From assembly GCF_000685355.1 (NCBI RefSeq), contig NZ_JHET01000002.1:124001-188000 (forward strand): a DNA stretch of 64,000 nt, read 5' to 3'. The notes under the pieces were generated by a model. It had not been told where the DNA came from. It saw only the letters and a list, made by a program, of their open reading frames with translations, and searched no databases. Position numbers and translations under genes: made by a program. Positions within the stretch are counted from its first letter, which is position 1. Each line of letters begins with the position of its first letter. This document shows, piece by piece, positions 35,435 through 47,832 of this stretch. The stretch comes from Microbacterium sp. CH12i. Lineage in GTDB: Bacteria > Actinomycetota > Actinomycetes > Actinomycetales > Microbacteriaceae.

Positions 35435-36524
35435 CGCTCGACATCGACATCCGCACCCGGGTGGGAAACTTCACCCTCGAGGCCGCACTCACGGCGCACA
35501 GTGGCGAAGTGCTCGCGGTGCTCGGGCCGAACGGCTCGGGTAAATCCACCCTGCTGGGCACGATTGCGGGACACCTGCCCGCAAGCGGCGGGAGAATCGA
35601 ACTGGCCGGGCGGCTACTGGAGAGCGTGCCCTCCTCAGGCTCTGGTGGGCACGTCTGGGTGCCTCCGGAGAGGCGTCGCGTCGCTCTGCTCGGACAGCGC
35701 GCGATGCTGCTCCCGCACCTGACAGCGCTCGAGAATGTCGCGTTCGGTCCACGGGCCCAGGGCGTGCCGCGAACCACCGCGCGCTCCACTGCCGCTGCAT
35801 GGCTGGGCGAAGTCGGAATGGGCGAGTACGCGCAACGTCGCCCGGCCCAGCTTTCCGGTGGGCAGCAGCAGCGCGTCGCTCTCGCCCGTGCTCTGGCGGC
35901 AGAGCCGGAGGCACTTCTGCTCGACGAACCGTTCACCTCATTGGATGCTCAGACAGCTGCGCAAGCGCGGCGACTGATCACCGAACAGCGCGACCGTACA
36001 GGCGTGCCGATGGTCCTCGTCACCCATGACCCGATGGATGCTGTGGTGCTCGCCGCCCGCACCGTCGTGCTCCGGGATGGGCGCATCGTGCAGCAGGGCA
36101 CCACCGCCGAGGTGCTCGGACACCCAGGCTCGCAGTTCGTCGCGGCGATGGCCGGCGTGAACCTGATCGCCGGAATCACTGACGCGAGGGGATGTTGTGG
36201 TCCACCGATGGGGCCAGCATGAAGTGGTCTGGCCGAGGAGACACTTTGACGGCCGGCGAGCCCGCGACCTGCGTCTTCGCCCCCGGTTCTGTGCGGCTGC
36301 ACCTCAATCTGCAGACGACCCCGACTTCGGCGGTCAACCGGTGGACCGGCACCGTGTCGATGATGGATCCGGTTCCTGGCGGCGTGCGATTGTTCGCCGC
36401 GGAGCATCCCGAAATCGCGGTCGACTGCCCGTCCACGACAGCACTGACGCTCGGCATCCGACCCGGGGTGCAACTGGCTTTCTCGATCGATGCGGACGAC
36501 GTCTCAGTGCGTCGCTCTCGGTAA
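35431..36524 (+). pseudogene. modC: Molybdate ABC transporter ATPase, frameshifted before its TOBE domain
   Basis: Walker A is LGPNGSGKSTLLG, signature LSGGQQQRVALARALA, Walker B ALLLDEPFTSLD, H loop VLVTHDPMDAV. After NLIAGITDARG the frame breaks, and the second frame gives MLWSTDGASMKWSGRGDTLT and CVFAPGSVRLHLNLQ, the C-terminal TOBE domain. One G is missing in the GGGG run at 36188-36191. Restored length is 364 residues. It powers molybdate import. The ATPase part alone might still work, but a sequence error is more likely. Confidence 0.9.
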
Positions 36525-36559
36525 GCGGTGCTACCGTTGCGAGTCGAAAGGGGTGAGCG

Positions 36560-37651
36560 ATGTCGATCACGCCAGCTGCCGAGCACCGCGCTCCCGGTGC
36601 GTCTCGTCTGCCCTCTACGGGGAGCTTGATCGACCGTCTCGACCGTCCCCTGCGCGACCTGCGCATCTCTGTGACTGACCGCTGCAACTTCCGCTGCGTG
36701 TACTGTATGCCGCGCGCGGTATTCGGTCGTGATTATGCATTCCTCAGTCGTGATGAACTGCTGAGCTTCGAAGAAATCGAGCGAATCTCACGCATCGCCG
36801 TGGCTCATGGCGTGCGGAAACTGCGCCTCACCGGCGGTGAACCTCTGCTGCGACGGGGCATTGAAGAGCTCATCGCTCGGCTCGCTGCATTGCGCACCCC
36901 GGAAGGCAACCGGGTCGAACTGGCGCTGACGACGAATGGCTCGGCACTGACCGTGAAGGCGCAGGCGCTGAAAGACGCCGGCCTTGACCGCCTCACCGTT
37001 TCGGTCGACTCGCTCGATGATGAACTGTTCCAGCGGATGAACGACGTGCGCTTTCCGGTGTCGCGCGTCCTCGACGGCATCGACGCCGCGCACGCAGTGG
37101 GCATCGGCCCGATCAAACTCAACATGGTCGTCAAGCGCGGGCTCAACGATGGCGAGATCGAGGCGATGGCGACCCGGTTCAAGGGCACCCCATACACGCT
37201 GCGCTTCATCGAATACATGGATGTCGGTACTTCGAATGGCTGGTCGCTGGACGAAGTCGTTCCCTCGTCCGAGATCGTTGAGCGGATCAGCGCGCTCTAC
37301 CCCCTCGAGCCTGTAGGCCCCGCGTCCCCCGGCGAAACTGCGAAGCGCTGGCGCTACAGCGACGGCACCGGCGAGATCGGCCTGATCTCATCGGTGACCA
37401 ACACCTTCTGCGGCACCTGCAATCGCGCCCGGATCTCAACTGAGGGCAAACTCTTCACGTGCCTATTCGCGACCGAGGGCCACGACCTACGTGCGCTGCT
37501 CCGCGGCGGCGCCGACGATGAAGAGCTGTCTGCGGCAATGGCCTCGATCTGGGGCGCGCGCGATGACCGCTACTCGGAGATTCGCTCAGAACTCACGCCT
37601 GAGCTGCGCGCATCCAGGAAACGCATCGAGATGAGCTACATCGGGGGCTGA
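36560..37651 (+). CDS. moaA: GTP 3',8-cyclase (MoaA)
   Basis: 363 residues. [13 protein letters not shown] holds the radical-SAM CxxxCxx[14 protein letters not shown] is the SAM-binding GGE motif. The C-terminal second cluster is in [13 protein letters not shown] and FTCLF, and the protein ends in the conserved GG. It makes 3',8-cH2GTP, the first molybdopterin step. A GAAAGGGGTGAG ribosome site precedes the ATG. It follows modC and is convergent with moaE. Confidence 0.96.
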   Translation: MSITPAAEHRAPGASRLPSTGSLIDRLDRPLRDLRISVTDRCNFRCVYCMPRAVFGRDYAFLSRDELLSFEEIERISRIAVAHGVRKLRLTGGEPLLRRGIEELIARLAALRTPEGNRVELALTTNGSALTVKAQALKDAGLDRLTVSVDSLDDELFQRMNDVRFPVSRVLDGIDAAHAVGIGPIKLNMVVKRGLNDGEIEAMATRFKGTPYTLRFIEYMDVGTSNGWSLDEVVPSSEIVERISALYPLEPVGPASPGETAKRWRYSDGTGEIGLISSVTNTFCGTCNRARISTEGKLFTCLFATEGHDLRALLRGGADDEELSAAMASIWGARDDRYSEIRSELTPELRASRKRIEMSYIGG

Positions 37652-37658
37652 CTCCCGG

Positions 37659-38072
37659 CTATAGCCCGACCCACTCCGAGACACCGTCGTTGTAGTGCTG
37701 ACGCTTCCAAATCGGCACTTCGCGTTTGATCTCTTCGACGAGCTGCTCGCACGCCGCGAAAGCTTCAGCACGATGCCCTCCGGAAGCTGCGGCAAAGAGC
37801 GCGACGTCACCAATCCGCAGGTCGCCGACGCGGTGCGCGGCAGCGACGAGAAGGCCGGTCTCTGCGCGCACGCGCTCGACGACTGCGGCGAGGAATCGCT
37901 GCGCGTCGGGGTGCGCACGGTAGTCGAGAGAGCGCACGGTCCGGCCGCCATCATGGTCGCGCACTACCCCGCAGAACATGACGATCGCGCCGTGTGCATC
38001 AGAGCCGACGGCCGAACGCACCGCAGCCTCGTCAAGAGGTTCCTCCGAAATGACGGCCATCGATACGGTCAT
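37659..38072 (-). CDS. moaE: Molybdopterin synthase catalytic subunit
   Basis: 137 residues. GAIVMFCGVVRDHDGGRTVR and HRVGDLRIGDVALFAAASGG are MoaE motifs, and EVPIWKRQHYNDG carries the active-site Lys. It transfers two sulfurs from MoaD to cyclic pyranopterin monophosphate. Its ATG overlaps the moeB stop, so it is co-translated with the MoaD-activating enzyme. Confidence 0.94.
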   Translation of the reverse strand: MTVSMAVISEEPLDEAAVRSAVGSDAHGAIVMFCGVVRDHDGGRTVRSLDYRAHPDAQRFLAAVVERVRAETGLLVAAAHRVGDLRIGDVALFAAASGGHRAEAFAACEQLVEEIKREVPIWKRQHYNDGVSEWVGL

Positions 38073-39226
38073 GCATGCACCTCTTCTGGATGACGGATGC
38101 TGGTTCCTTCCACCTCGCCGCCAACGGCGACGAACGAGCGAATGCCGCCGGCAAGGTAGCTCACGGCGTAACCCCGCGCCTCGAGCACCCCTGCGGCTCG
38201 ACGTGAGCGCGGGTCTTGCTCGCAGTAGATGACCAGCGGTCCGTCAAGAGCGGGGTTCTCACCCGACTCGATCAGCCCGATCGGCAGAAGCTCAGCACCC
38301 GGAATCCGTCTCGCCGCGGTCTCGTGTGGTTCGCGCACGTCGAGCAAAGCAACTTGTTCGCCCGCGCGAATGCGCTGCAGAAGTTCGGCCGCGGCGAGCG
38401 ACTTCGAATCATTCGCGTCGCTGCGCGTGCTGCAGAACAGCTCGTAGTCGATGAGCGCGGTCACCTGGTCGCGGTCAGCATCCGCCGCGTAGGAAATCTC
38501 GCGGGTGCGCGCGGTCAGCGCGTCATAGAACAGCACGCGCCCGAGGAGCGGTTCACCGATGCCGATGATGAGTTTGATGACCTCGGTGGCGAGGAGCGAG
38601 CCGATCGCTGTGCAAAGGCTCGGCAGCACACCGCCCAGCTCGCAGGACAGCGTCTCATCGGCGGGCGGGGGCGTCGGGAAAAGGTCACGGAAGGTCGGCC
38701 CTTGGCCGCGCCAGGCGACACCGACCTGGCCGTGCCAGCGCAGAATCGATCCCCAGACCAATGGCTTCCCCGCGAGTTCGGCGGAATCGTTGGCCAAGTA
38801 GCGGGTCGGGAAGTTGTCGCTGCCGTCGACGAGCAGGTCGTACTGGTCGAGAATCTCGGGCAGGTTCTGTGCGGTCATCCGCTCGCCGTGCCTCACCACC
38901 GTGCATTCCGGGTCGATCGCGTGGACGGTATCGGCGAGCGAATCGACCTTCGCGCGCCCGATGTCGGCAACGCCGTGGCTGAGCTGACGGTGCAGGTTCG
39001 AGAGTTCAACGACGTCGTCGTCGGCGATGCCGATGGTGCCAATGCCAGCGCCAGCGAGCACGGGCACGAGCGCGCTGCCGAGTCCGCCCGCTCCGATCAC
39101 AAGCACGCGGGCGGCGCGGAGGCGGCGCTGCGCAACCTCACCGACACCAGGCAGCATGAGCTGACGGCTGTATCGGGTGATGCGCTCGGGCTCCAGTGCC
39201 GGGCCCGGCTCTACGAGCGGGAGCAT
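38069..39226 (-). CDS. moeB: MoaD adenylyltransferase/sulfurtransferase with rhodanese domain (MoeB/MoeZ)
   Basis: 385 residues in two domains. The E1-like part has VLVIGAGGLGSALVPVLAGA for ATP and LSNLHRQLSHGVADIGRAKV. The C-terminal rhodanese domain carries VALLDVREPHETAARRIPGA and LVIYCEQDPRSRRAA with the persulfide Cys. It adenylates and sulfurates MoaD. The usual zinc CxxC pairs are absent. Start ATG at 39226; longer in-frame starts are unconserved. Confidence 0.9.
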   Translation of the reverse strand: MLPLVEPGPALEPERITRYSRQLMLPGVGEVAQRRLRAARVLVIGAGGLGSALVPVLAGAGIGTIGIADDDVVELSNLHRQLSHGVADIGRAKVDSLADTVHAIDPECTVVRHGERMTAQNLPEILDQYDLLVDGSDNFPTRYLANDSAELAGKPLVWGSILRWHGQVGVAWRGQGPTFRDLFPTPPPADETLSCELGGVLPSLCTAIGSLLATEVIKLIIGIGEPLLGRVLFYDALTARTREISYAADADRDQVTALIDYELFCSTRSDANDSKSLAAAELLQRIRAGEQVALLDVREPHETAARRIPGAELLPIGLIESGENPALDGPLVIYCEQDPRSRRAAGVLEARGYAVSYLAGGIRSFVAVGGEVEGTSIRHPEEVHA

Positions 39227-39304
39227 GCCCGCAACTCTACCCGGCGTAATCCACAGTGCTGCAGTTGCCTTCCACCATTCGAACGTCGGTTTCCGACGAC
39301 CGGC

Positions 39305-39310
39305 TACGAT
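39305..39310 (+). promoter_or_regulatory. -10 element of leaderless moaD
   Basis: TACGAT six bases before the ATG at 39317. Confidence 0.55.
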
Positions 39311-39316
39311 GACGAT

Positions 39317-39565
39317 ATGGCCATCGTGACGGTGCGATACTTCGCCGCAGCTTCCGAAGCGGCAGGTCGCGAACAAGAACAACTCATACTCGGGTCCGAC
39401 CCTACTCTCGGGGTGCTGCGCGATGAGTTGCTGCGCCGCTACGGCGATGCCATGGCCCGTGTGATGCGCTCGGGATCTTTCCTCGTCGACGGCACTGTGC
39501 GCCGCAACTTGGATGCACCGGTCGGCGGCTCCGTCGACATCCTGCCGCCCTTCGCCGGCGGCTGA
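39317..39565 (+). CDS. moaD: Molybdopterin synthase sulfur-carrier subunit (MoaD/ThiS)
   Basis: 82 residues. A beta-grasp fold starting VTVRYFAAASEAAGREQEQL and ending DILPPFAGG with the C-terminal GG that becomes a thiocarboxylate. It is divergent from moeB, its activator, and precedes moeA. The start is fixed by the -10 box and by family length. Confidence 0.9.
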   Translation: MAIVTVRYFAAASEAAGREQEQLILGSDPTLGVLRDELLRRYGDAMARVMRSGSFLVDGTVRRNLDAPVGGSVDILPPFAGG

Positions 39566-39605
39566 GCACTGACCGCTGAGCACTAAAGGTGTTCACGCAG
39601 AACGG

Positions 39606-40898
39606 ATGCAGACCATGACTGGCACCACCCCGAGCCCGTCAGAACACGCGCACGCTATCGCCGAGCTCCTCGCCCCAGCACTGAGTCGACTTGCCGATCC
39701 CGCGAACGCTGAGCGGGTGAGCGTAAGCGACGCGTACGGTCGCGTGCTCGCAACGGACGTGGTGAGCACACTCGCCGTGCCACCGTTCACGAACTCGCAG
39801 ATGGACGGCTATGCCGTGCGCGCGGCCGACCTCTCCGGTGCGACGGGTGATGCGCCCGTGAGTCTCGCGGTCGGCCCGACGAGCGCCGCGGGTGATCCGG
39901 TCAGGGAGCACAAGGCCGGCACAGCAACGCCGGTGATGACGGGAGCGCCGATCCCCGAGGGTGCGGATGCTGTCGTGCAGATCGAGGTCGTCGATCCGCC
40001 GCACTTCATCGGCATCGGAGAGGGCAGCCACGACGCACCGGAGGGTACTTCTGTCGCATTCGCGTCGCCGGTCGATGCCGGTGCGTTCGTCCGCCCTGTG
40101 GGTGTCGACCTTTCTCCCGGCGCGACGATACTCACCGCGGGCACACGGCTCGGGCCCGCGCAGCTCGGTTCGCTCGCGGCAGGCGGCGTCACGACGGTCG
40201 ACGTTCGATCGCGACCCGTGGTGCTGCTGATTTCGACCGGACATGAACTGCGTGCCCCTGGCGAGCCACTCGAGCCTGGCCAGATCTATGACGCGAACAC
40301 GACGTCGCTCACCGCCGCCCTGCACGAGGCGGGTGCTCTGCCCATCGGCATCTCCACGCCGGATGACGCGGCAGCGGTGCGTGCAGCGATCGACGCGCAT
40401 GCGAGCGCTGACATCATCGTCACCACCGGCGGAGTCAGCGCCGGCGCCTTCGAAGTCGTCCGCGACGCGCTGGAGCCTGCCGGAGTGCACTTCGGACACG
40501 TCGCGATGCAGCCGGGAGGACCACAGGGGTACGGTCTCGCCCTGCTCGACACAGCATCCGGCCCGCGAGAAGTGCCGGTCGTCGCGTTCCCCGGCAACCC
40601 GGTCTCGGCGCTGCTGTCTTTTGAGATGTTCCTGCGCCCGCTACTTCGTTCGGTCGCCGGGCTCGCGCCCGGGCGCGTCGTCGCCACGGCGCCGCTCGCC
40701 CACGCGATCGTGTCGCCAATCGGAAAGCATCAGGTGCGTCGCGGGATGCTGCGCGACGACGGTAGCGTCGAGGTGGGAGCCCCGGGCTCGCACCTGCTGC
40801 ACGACTACGCGCGCGCGACGGTGCTGGCGCATGTGCCGATCGGCGTCGATGCGCTCCCCGCTGGCGCTGAGGTTGAGATCTGGAGGATCGATGAGTGA
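39606..40898 (+). CDS. moeA: Molybdopterin molybdotransferase
   Basis: 430 residues. [20 protein letters not shown] then [11 protein letters not shown] and [15 protein letters not shown] are MoeA domain motifs; [20 protein letters not shown] in the MPT-binding (MoCF) domain and [19 protein letters not shown] complete the active site. It inserts molybdate into adenylated molybdopterin. A second in-frame ATG at 39615 may be the real start. The stop overlaps moaC by eight bases. Confidence 0.94.
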   Translation: MQTMTGTTPSPSEHAHAIAELLAPALSRLADPANAERVSVSDAYGRVLATDVVSTLAVPPFTNSQMDGYAVRAADLSGATGDAPVSLAVGPTSAAGDPVREHKAGTATPVMTGAPIPEGADAVVQIEVVDPPHFIGIGEGSHDAPEGTSVAFASPVDAGAFVRPVGVDLSPGATILTAGTRLGPAQLGSLAAGGVTTVDVRSRPVVLLISTGHELRAPGEPLEPGQIYDANTTSLTAALHEAGALPIGISTPDDAAAVRAAIDAHASADIIVTTGGVSAGAFEVVRDALEPAGVHFGHVAMQPGGPQGYGLALLDTASGPREVPVVAFPGNPVSALLSFEMFLRPLLRSVAGLAPGRVVATAPLAHAIVSPIGKHQVRRGMLRDDGSVEVGAPGSHLLHDYARATVLAHVPIGVDALPAGAEVEIWRIDE

Positions 40899-41361
40899 AC
40901 TGACGCACCTGCGCAGTGATGGTTCGGCGCACATGGTGGATGTCACCGAGAAGGCGGTCACCCGGCGCGAAGCACGCGCACAGGCTGTGCTCGTGACCAC
41001 CGAAGAGGTCGTTGCCATGATCGCCGACGGCTCGCTGCCCAAGGGTGAAGCTCTGGGCACCGCGCGGCTGGCGGGCATCATGGGCGCCAAGCAGACGTCG
41101 AGTCTGATTCCGCTCTGCCATCCGCTGCCGCTGACGAAGCTTGCTGTCGACCTCGAGCCGGAGGGCGACCGGGTCAGGATCGTCGCGACGGCCGTGACGA
41201 ACGGCGTGACCGGTGTCGAGATGGAAGCGTTGACGGCGGCGAGCGTCGCCGCCCTCACCCTTTACGACATGATCAAGGCCGTCGATAACCGCGCCGTCAT
41301 CACCGACGTTCTTGTCCTGGCAAAGTCCGGCGGCAAGAACGGCGACTGGTCCCGCGAATGA
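40891..41361 (+). CDS. moaC: Cyclic pyranopterin monophosphate synthase
   Basis: 156 residues. [56 protein letters not shown] and KAVDNRAV are the full MoaC signature set, with catalytic Lys/Asp in KAVD. It converts 3',8-cH2GTP to cPMP after MoaA. It overlaps moeA and mog. Confidence 0.95.
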   Translation: MSELTHLRSDGSAHMVDVTEKAVTRREARAQAVLVTTEEVVAMIADGSLPKGEALGTARLAGIMGAKQTSSLIPLCHPLPLTKLAVDLEPEGDRVRIVATAVTNGVTGVEMEALTAASVAALTLYDMIKAVDNRAVITDVLVLAKSGGKNGDWSRE

Positions 41362-41837
41362 CCAGGACCGCGGCGGTGCTTGTCGTCTCGACGCGCGCGG
41401 CCGCCGAGGTGTACACCGACCGCACCGGTCCGGTGATTGTCGGCTGGTTGCGCGAGCGAGGATTCACCACGCCAGATCCGGTCGTCGTCGCTGATGCTGA
41501 CGTCGCCGATGCGCTCGCATGGCTTCTCGCGCAGCATCCCGATGTGCTGCTCACCACCGGCGGCACCGGGGTCTCGCCCGATGACCGCACGCCAGAAGCA
41601 ACCGTTGCACTGCTCGACGCAGAGCTGCCCGGAATCGTCGAGGAGGTTCGCCGCCGTGGCGCGGCAGTCGTGCCCTCCGCCATCCTCAGTCGCGGCGTGG
41701 CCGGGGTCGCCGGCCGCACCTTCGTCATGAATCTGCCTGGTTCGTCCGGGGGCGTACGCGACGGGCTCGGCGTTCTCGACGGCGTGCTTGAACATCTGCT
41801 CGACCAGCTCAGCGGTGGCGGTCACGTCGAGGCGTGA
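41358..41837 (+). CDS. mog: Molybdopterin adenylyltransferase (MogA/MoaB family)
   Basis: 159 residues. [20 protein letters not shown] is the MPT-binding motif with catalytic Asp; [18 protein letters not shown] closes the fold. It adenylates molybdopterin before MoeA acts. The ATG overlaps the moaC stop. It ends ten bases from the convergent pntB. Confidence 0.92.
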   Translation: MTRTAAVLVVSTRAAAEVYTDRTGPVIVGWLRERGFTTPDPVVVADADVADALAWLLAQHPDVLLTTGGTGVSPDDRTPEATVALLDAELPGIVEEVRRRGAAVVPSAILSRGVAGVAGRTFVMNLPGSSGGVRDGLGVLDGVLEHLLDQLSGGGHVEA

Positions 41838-41847
41838 CCACGACCAC

Positions 41848-43260
41848 TTACAGCGCCCGCAGGATGTCGTCGACGCGGTCCTTCGCATCGCCGAACAGCA
41901 TCTGGGCGTTGTCGCGGAAGAACAGCGGATTCTGCACGCCGGCGTAGCCTGCTGCCATCGACCGCTTGAAGACGATGACATTCTCGGCTTCCCACACCCG
42001 CAGCACCGGCATGCCGGCGATCGGGCTCGACGGATCCTCGGCAGCAGCCGGGTTCACGGTGTCGTTCGCGCCGATCACGAGGACAACGGCCGTGGATGCC
42101 AGGTCGTCGTTGATCTCGTCCATCTCGAGGACGATGTCATACGGCACTTTGGCTTCGGCGAGCAGCACGTTCATGTGCCCTGGCAGACGGCCGGCGACCG
42201 GATGAATGCCGAAGCGCACATCCACACCGCGATCGCGCAGCTTCTGTGTCAGCTCGGCGACCGGATACTGCGCCTGCGCGACGGCCATGCCGTAGCCGGG
42301 GGTGATGACGACGGTCGAGGCCTCGCGAAGCATGTCGGCGACCGATTCCGCATCGATCTCGCGGTGCTCACCGTGATCGACCTCATCGCCGGTGGGCGCG
42401 GCGATGCCGAAGCCACCGGCAATCACAGAAATGAACGAGCGGTTCATCGCCTTGCACATGATGAACGACAGGTACGCACCGGAGGATCCGACCAGCGCAC
42501 CCGTCACGATCAGCAGGTCGTTGTTCAGCAGGAATCCGGCCGCAGCCGCAGCCCAACCTGAGTAGCTGTTGAGCATCGAGACCACGACGGGCATGTCCCC
42601 GCCGCCGATCGACGCGACTAGATGCCAGCCGAGCGCCAGCGCGAGCACAGTGACCAGAATCAGCAGCCACAGCGTCGGAGTCATCACGTACCAGACGGTC
42701 AACGCGATGAAGACGATGATCGCGCCGAGGTTCAGCACGTTCTTTCCCGGCAGCATCAGGGGCTTCGACGAGACCCGTCCGGACAGTTTGAGGAATGCCA
42801 CGATCGAGCCGGTGAAGGTCACACCACCGATGAAGATGCCGATGAATACTTCACCGTGGTGGATGTCTGCGAGGGCGCCGGTGTAGTCCGGAGCGGCGAG
42901 GTGCCCGTTCCAGCCGACCAGCACAGCGGCGAGACCCACAAAGCTGTGCAGGAGAGCGATGAGTTCCGGCATCCCGGTCATCTCGACCTTGCGTGCTCGC
43001 CAGAGCCCCACGGCCGCGCCGAGAACCATTGCGACGATGAGCAGCACCAGGCCGACGACCGCGTGCGGCTGGCCCCAGGCACCCTGGAACGTCACCCAGA
43101 TCGTCGCGACGAGCGCGATGACCATACCGGCGATGCCGTAGCCGATACCGGCGCGAGCGGTGTCGTGCTTGCTGAGGCCAGCCAGGCTCATGATGAACAG
43201 CAGCGCCGCAACAATGTATGCGGCTCCGGCGACAGACGCCGCGATCTCGATGGCGCTCAT
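41848..43260 (-). CDS. pntB: NAD(P) transhydrogenase subunit beta
   Basis: 470 residues: about nine membrane helices, then the NADP-binding domain III beginning [20 protein letters not shown], with [20 protein letters not shown] and [20 protein letters not shown]. Together with PntA it uses proton re-entry to drive hydride transfer from NADH to NADP+. Its ATG overlaps the pntA stop. Confidence 0.95.
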   Translation of the reverse strand: MSAIEIAASVAGAAYIVAALLFIMSLAGLSKHDTARAGIGYGIAGMVIALVATIWVTFQGAWGQPHAVVGLVLLIVAMVLGAAVGLWRARKVEMTGMPELIALLHSFVGLAAVLVGWNGHLAAPDYTGALADIHHGEVFIGIFIGGVTFTGSIVAFLKLSGRVSSKPLMLPGKNVLNLGAIIVFIALTVWYVMTPTLWLLILVTVLALALGWHLVASIGGGDMPVVVSMLNSYSGWAAAAAGFLLNNDLLIVTGALVGSSGAYLSFIMCKAMNRSFISVIAGGFGIAAPTGDEVDHGEHREIDAESVADMLREASTVVITPGYGMAVAQAQYPVAELTQKLRDRGVDVRFGIHPVAGRLPGHMNVLLAEAKVPYDIVLEMDEINDDLASTAVVLVIGANDTVNPAAAEDPSSPIAGMPVLRVWEAENVIVFKRSMAAGYAGVQNPLFFRDNAQMLFGDAKDRVDDILRAL

Positions 43261-44825
43261 CGTCCGGCTCCCTTCTCAGCGGTGGACGAGGGGCCCTTGG
43301 CGAACATTTTCAGCATGCGCCGCGTAACCGCGAAGCCTCCGAAGATGTTGATGGATGCCACGAGCACAGCAATCGCCGAGAGAATCTGCACCACGATGTT
43401 CGGGTTAGCGATCTGCACGATCGCGCCGACCACGATGATGCCGGAGATGGCGTTGGTGACGCTCATCAGCGGGGTATGCAGTGCGTGCGCGACCTTGCCG
43501 ATGACGTAGAAACCGATCACGACCGACAGCACCAGCACGGTGAAGTGTTGCGGCAGCGGAGCGGGTGCCACCGCATTCACCAGGAACAGGGCGGCGATGC
43601 CGACGACGGTCAGCACGAGCTTGCCGCGCGCAGTGATCTTGGTCTTCGCTGGCGCAACGGCGGACGTCGCGACGGCGGCGGCAGCTGGAGCCGCAGACAC
43701 CGGCACGGCCGGTGGCGGCCAGGTCTCTTCGCCGTCACGCACCACCGTCACCGCCCGCTGCACGACATCGTCGAAGTCAAGAGTGAGCTGGCCGTCCTTG
43801 CCCGGGGTCAACAGCTTCAGCAGGTTGACCAGGTTCGTGCCATACAGCTGCGAGGCCTGCGTGGGCAGGCGTCCGGCGAGGTCGGTGTAGCCGAGGATGA
43901 TGACGCCGTTTTCGGTGATGACCTTCTCACCGGCGACAGAGCCTTCGACGTTGCCACCCTGGCCGGCGGCCATGTCGACGATGACACTGCCCGGGTTCAT
44001 GCTCGCGACGTCAGCCGCGGTGATCAGCCGAGGAGCAGCGCGTCCGGGGATCAGAGCCGTGGTGATGATGATGTCGACGTCGGCAGCCTGCTCAGAGTAG
44101 AGCTCGGCCGCGCGGCGGTTGTACGCCTCGCTGGTGGCCTTGGCGTAGCCATCGCTGGAGACCTCTTTGTGCTCCTCGGGAACGATGACCTCGAGGTACG
44201 AGCCGCCGATCGACTTCACCTGATCGGCAACCTCGGGGCGAGGATCAGTCGCGCGCACTATCGCGCCGAGGCTGGAGGCTGCGCCAATGGCCGCAAGCCC
44301 CGCAACACCGGCACCCGCGACGAGCACCTTGGCTGGCGGCACTTTGCCCGCCGCTGTCACCTGACCGGTGAAGAAGCGACCGAACTCATGCGCTGCCTCG
44401 ACGACCGCACGGTAGCCGGAGATGTTCGACATCGAGCTGAGCACATCCATCGACTGTGCCCGCGAGATTCGCGGCACAGCGTCGAGGGCAAGGGCCGTGA
44501 TTCCCCGTGTCGCAAGCGCCTGTCGCAGCTCTGGCCGTAGGTTGGGGCTGAGCTGGGCGATCAGCGTTGCCCCGTCCGCGATGCGCGTGATCTCGGCATC
44601 CGTCGGTGCGTCCACCTTCAGCAGAATCGACGATGCCCACGCCTCATCCGCGTCGACGATTGTCGCGCCGGCGGCAGCGTACGCGTCGTCTGGGTAGGCA
44701 GAGGCGACACCTGCGCCGCTCTGCACCACGACGTCATAGCCGAGTGTGCGCAGCGCGCCCACCGTCTGCGGTGTCGCGGCGACCCGCGTCTCACCGACCT
44801 GTTCTTTCACGATGCCGATTCGCAT
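43257..44825 (-). CDS. pntA: NAD(P) transhydrogenase subunit alpha
   Basis: 522 residues. Domain I binds [43 protein letters not shown], and [21 protein letters not shown] proline/alanine linker leads to four C-terminal membrane helices that belong to domain II, so alpha is one fused chain rather than the split form seen in some bacteria. A GGAGCAGGA ribosome site precedes the ATG. The 200-base region upstream is unusually AT rich and probably holds the promoter, but I cannot place it firmly. Confidence 0.94.
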   Translation of the reverse strand: MRIGIVKEQVGETRVAATPQTVGALRTLGYDVVVQSGAGVASAYPDDAYAAAGATIVDADEAWASSILLKVDAPTDAEITRIADGATLIAQLSPNLRPELRQALATRGITALALDAVPRISRAQSMDVLSSMSNISGYRAVVEAAHEFGRFFTGQVTAAGKVPPAKVLVAGAGVAGLAAIGAASSLGAIVRATDPRPEVADQVKSIGGSYLEVIVPEEHKEVSSDGYAKATSEAYNRRAAELYSEQAADVDIIITTALIPGRAAPRLITAADVASMNPGSVIVDMAAGQGGNVEGSVAGEKVITENGVIILGYTDLAGRLPTQASQLYGTNLVNLLKLLTPGKDGQLTLDFDDVVQRAVTVVRDGEETWPPPAVPVSAAPAAAAVATSAVAPAKTKITARGKLVLTVVGIAALFLVNAVAPAPLPQHFTVLVLSVVIGFYVIGKVAHALHTPLMSVTNAISGIIVVGAIVQIANPNIVVQILSAIAVLVASINIFGGFAVTRRMLKMFAKGPSSTAEKGAGR

Positions 44826-45024
44826 CAGTTCCTGCTCCCTTGCATGTCACGTGCGTGCGTCGATGAGCCGGGGGCGCCTGGTGAGGCTTCGCGGCTGGCA
44901 CATGAATTACACAGACTATGGGTGCGACTCAGCTAACTTACGAAAAATGACTCGTCGGAGAACCGAAAGAATTGTGATCCTTTAGAGAAACGTAAGTCGG
45001 CGCTGTTCTCACATCGGGTTCGGC

Positions 45025-45483
45025 TCACATCCGTGGCGGCACCCTGCGCGCCTCGGTGATCCCGACCACGGCGGCGATGACCTGCCCGATGTAGGCGATC
45101 ACGGCGACTCCGGCGGCGAACACGAAGAGAGCCATGCTCGCGTCCGCGGTGATGAGACCTCCGTGAGAGAGCACCGATTGAGCAGCGGAGTCGCCGCCGT
45201 CGGTGAGCGTGAGCATCATGATCAAGAACATTGCCCACAGCACATAGCTGGCGACGTTGTACATACGACGAGTGTGGCGAGTTGCGCGTGCGTCGCGATC
45301 GAAGAGAACGATGATCGGCGGCACGTACATCGGCACCGCGACGAACGGCACCAGGATCAGTCCGAACGCTGCGATCCAGCCCGACGGGGCACCGAATATC
45401 TCCCGCCCGTACAGCACCAGTAACGGCAGTACGAGCGGAGCGATCCAGTGGAAGACTCGTACGAAGCGTCCCGAAAGTCTCAT
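45025..45483 (-). CDS. Hypothetical four-helix membrane protein
   Basis: 152 residues with four hydrophobic segments and a basic DRDARATRHTRRM loop. The start has both TAGCAT seven bases upstream and an in-between CGGAGG, so it may be leaderless or leadered. No family recognised. Confidence 0.7.
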   Translation of the reverse strand: MRLSGRFVRVFHWIAPLVLPLLVLYGREIFGAPSGWIAAFGLILVPFVAVPMYVPPIIVLFDRDARATRHTRRMYNVASYVLWAMFLIMMLTLTDGGDSAAQSVLSHGGLITADASMALFVFAAGVAVIAYIGQVIAAVVGITEARRVPPRM

Positions 45484-45505
45484 ACCTCCGATGCTATGCG
45501 CTCGT

Positions 45506-47657
<2,152 letters not shown>

Positions 47658-47681
47658 CTGTCCTCCTGGAGGGCTCCTTCT

Positions 47682-47706
47682 AAGTTGAGTCGTCTTGACT
47701 CAACTT
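47682..47706 (-). promoter_or_regulatory. HAIR element (HspR operator) of clpB
   Basis: AAGTTGAGT, seven bases, ACTCAACTT: a perfect nine-base inverted repeat that matches the HspR consensus CTTGAGT-N7-ACTCAAG at 12 of 14 positions. It lies 25 bases before the clpB start, so clpB is a heat-shock gene repressed by HspR (repressor not in this window). Confidence 0.85.
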
Positions 47707-47832
47707 TACCTGCATCGGCGGCTGGAGGGCAAGGCCTGGTCCTCCTTGGAAAACAAGGATCATCTTCGGTCCGCCCGGCGCGTCCACACGCGACACTCCG
47801 CCGCGCGATCAGATCGTCCGCGTTTTCCCATC

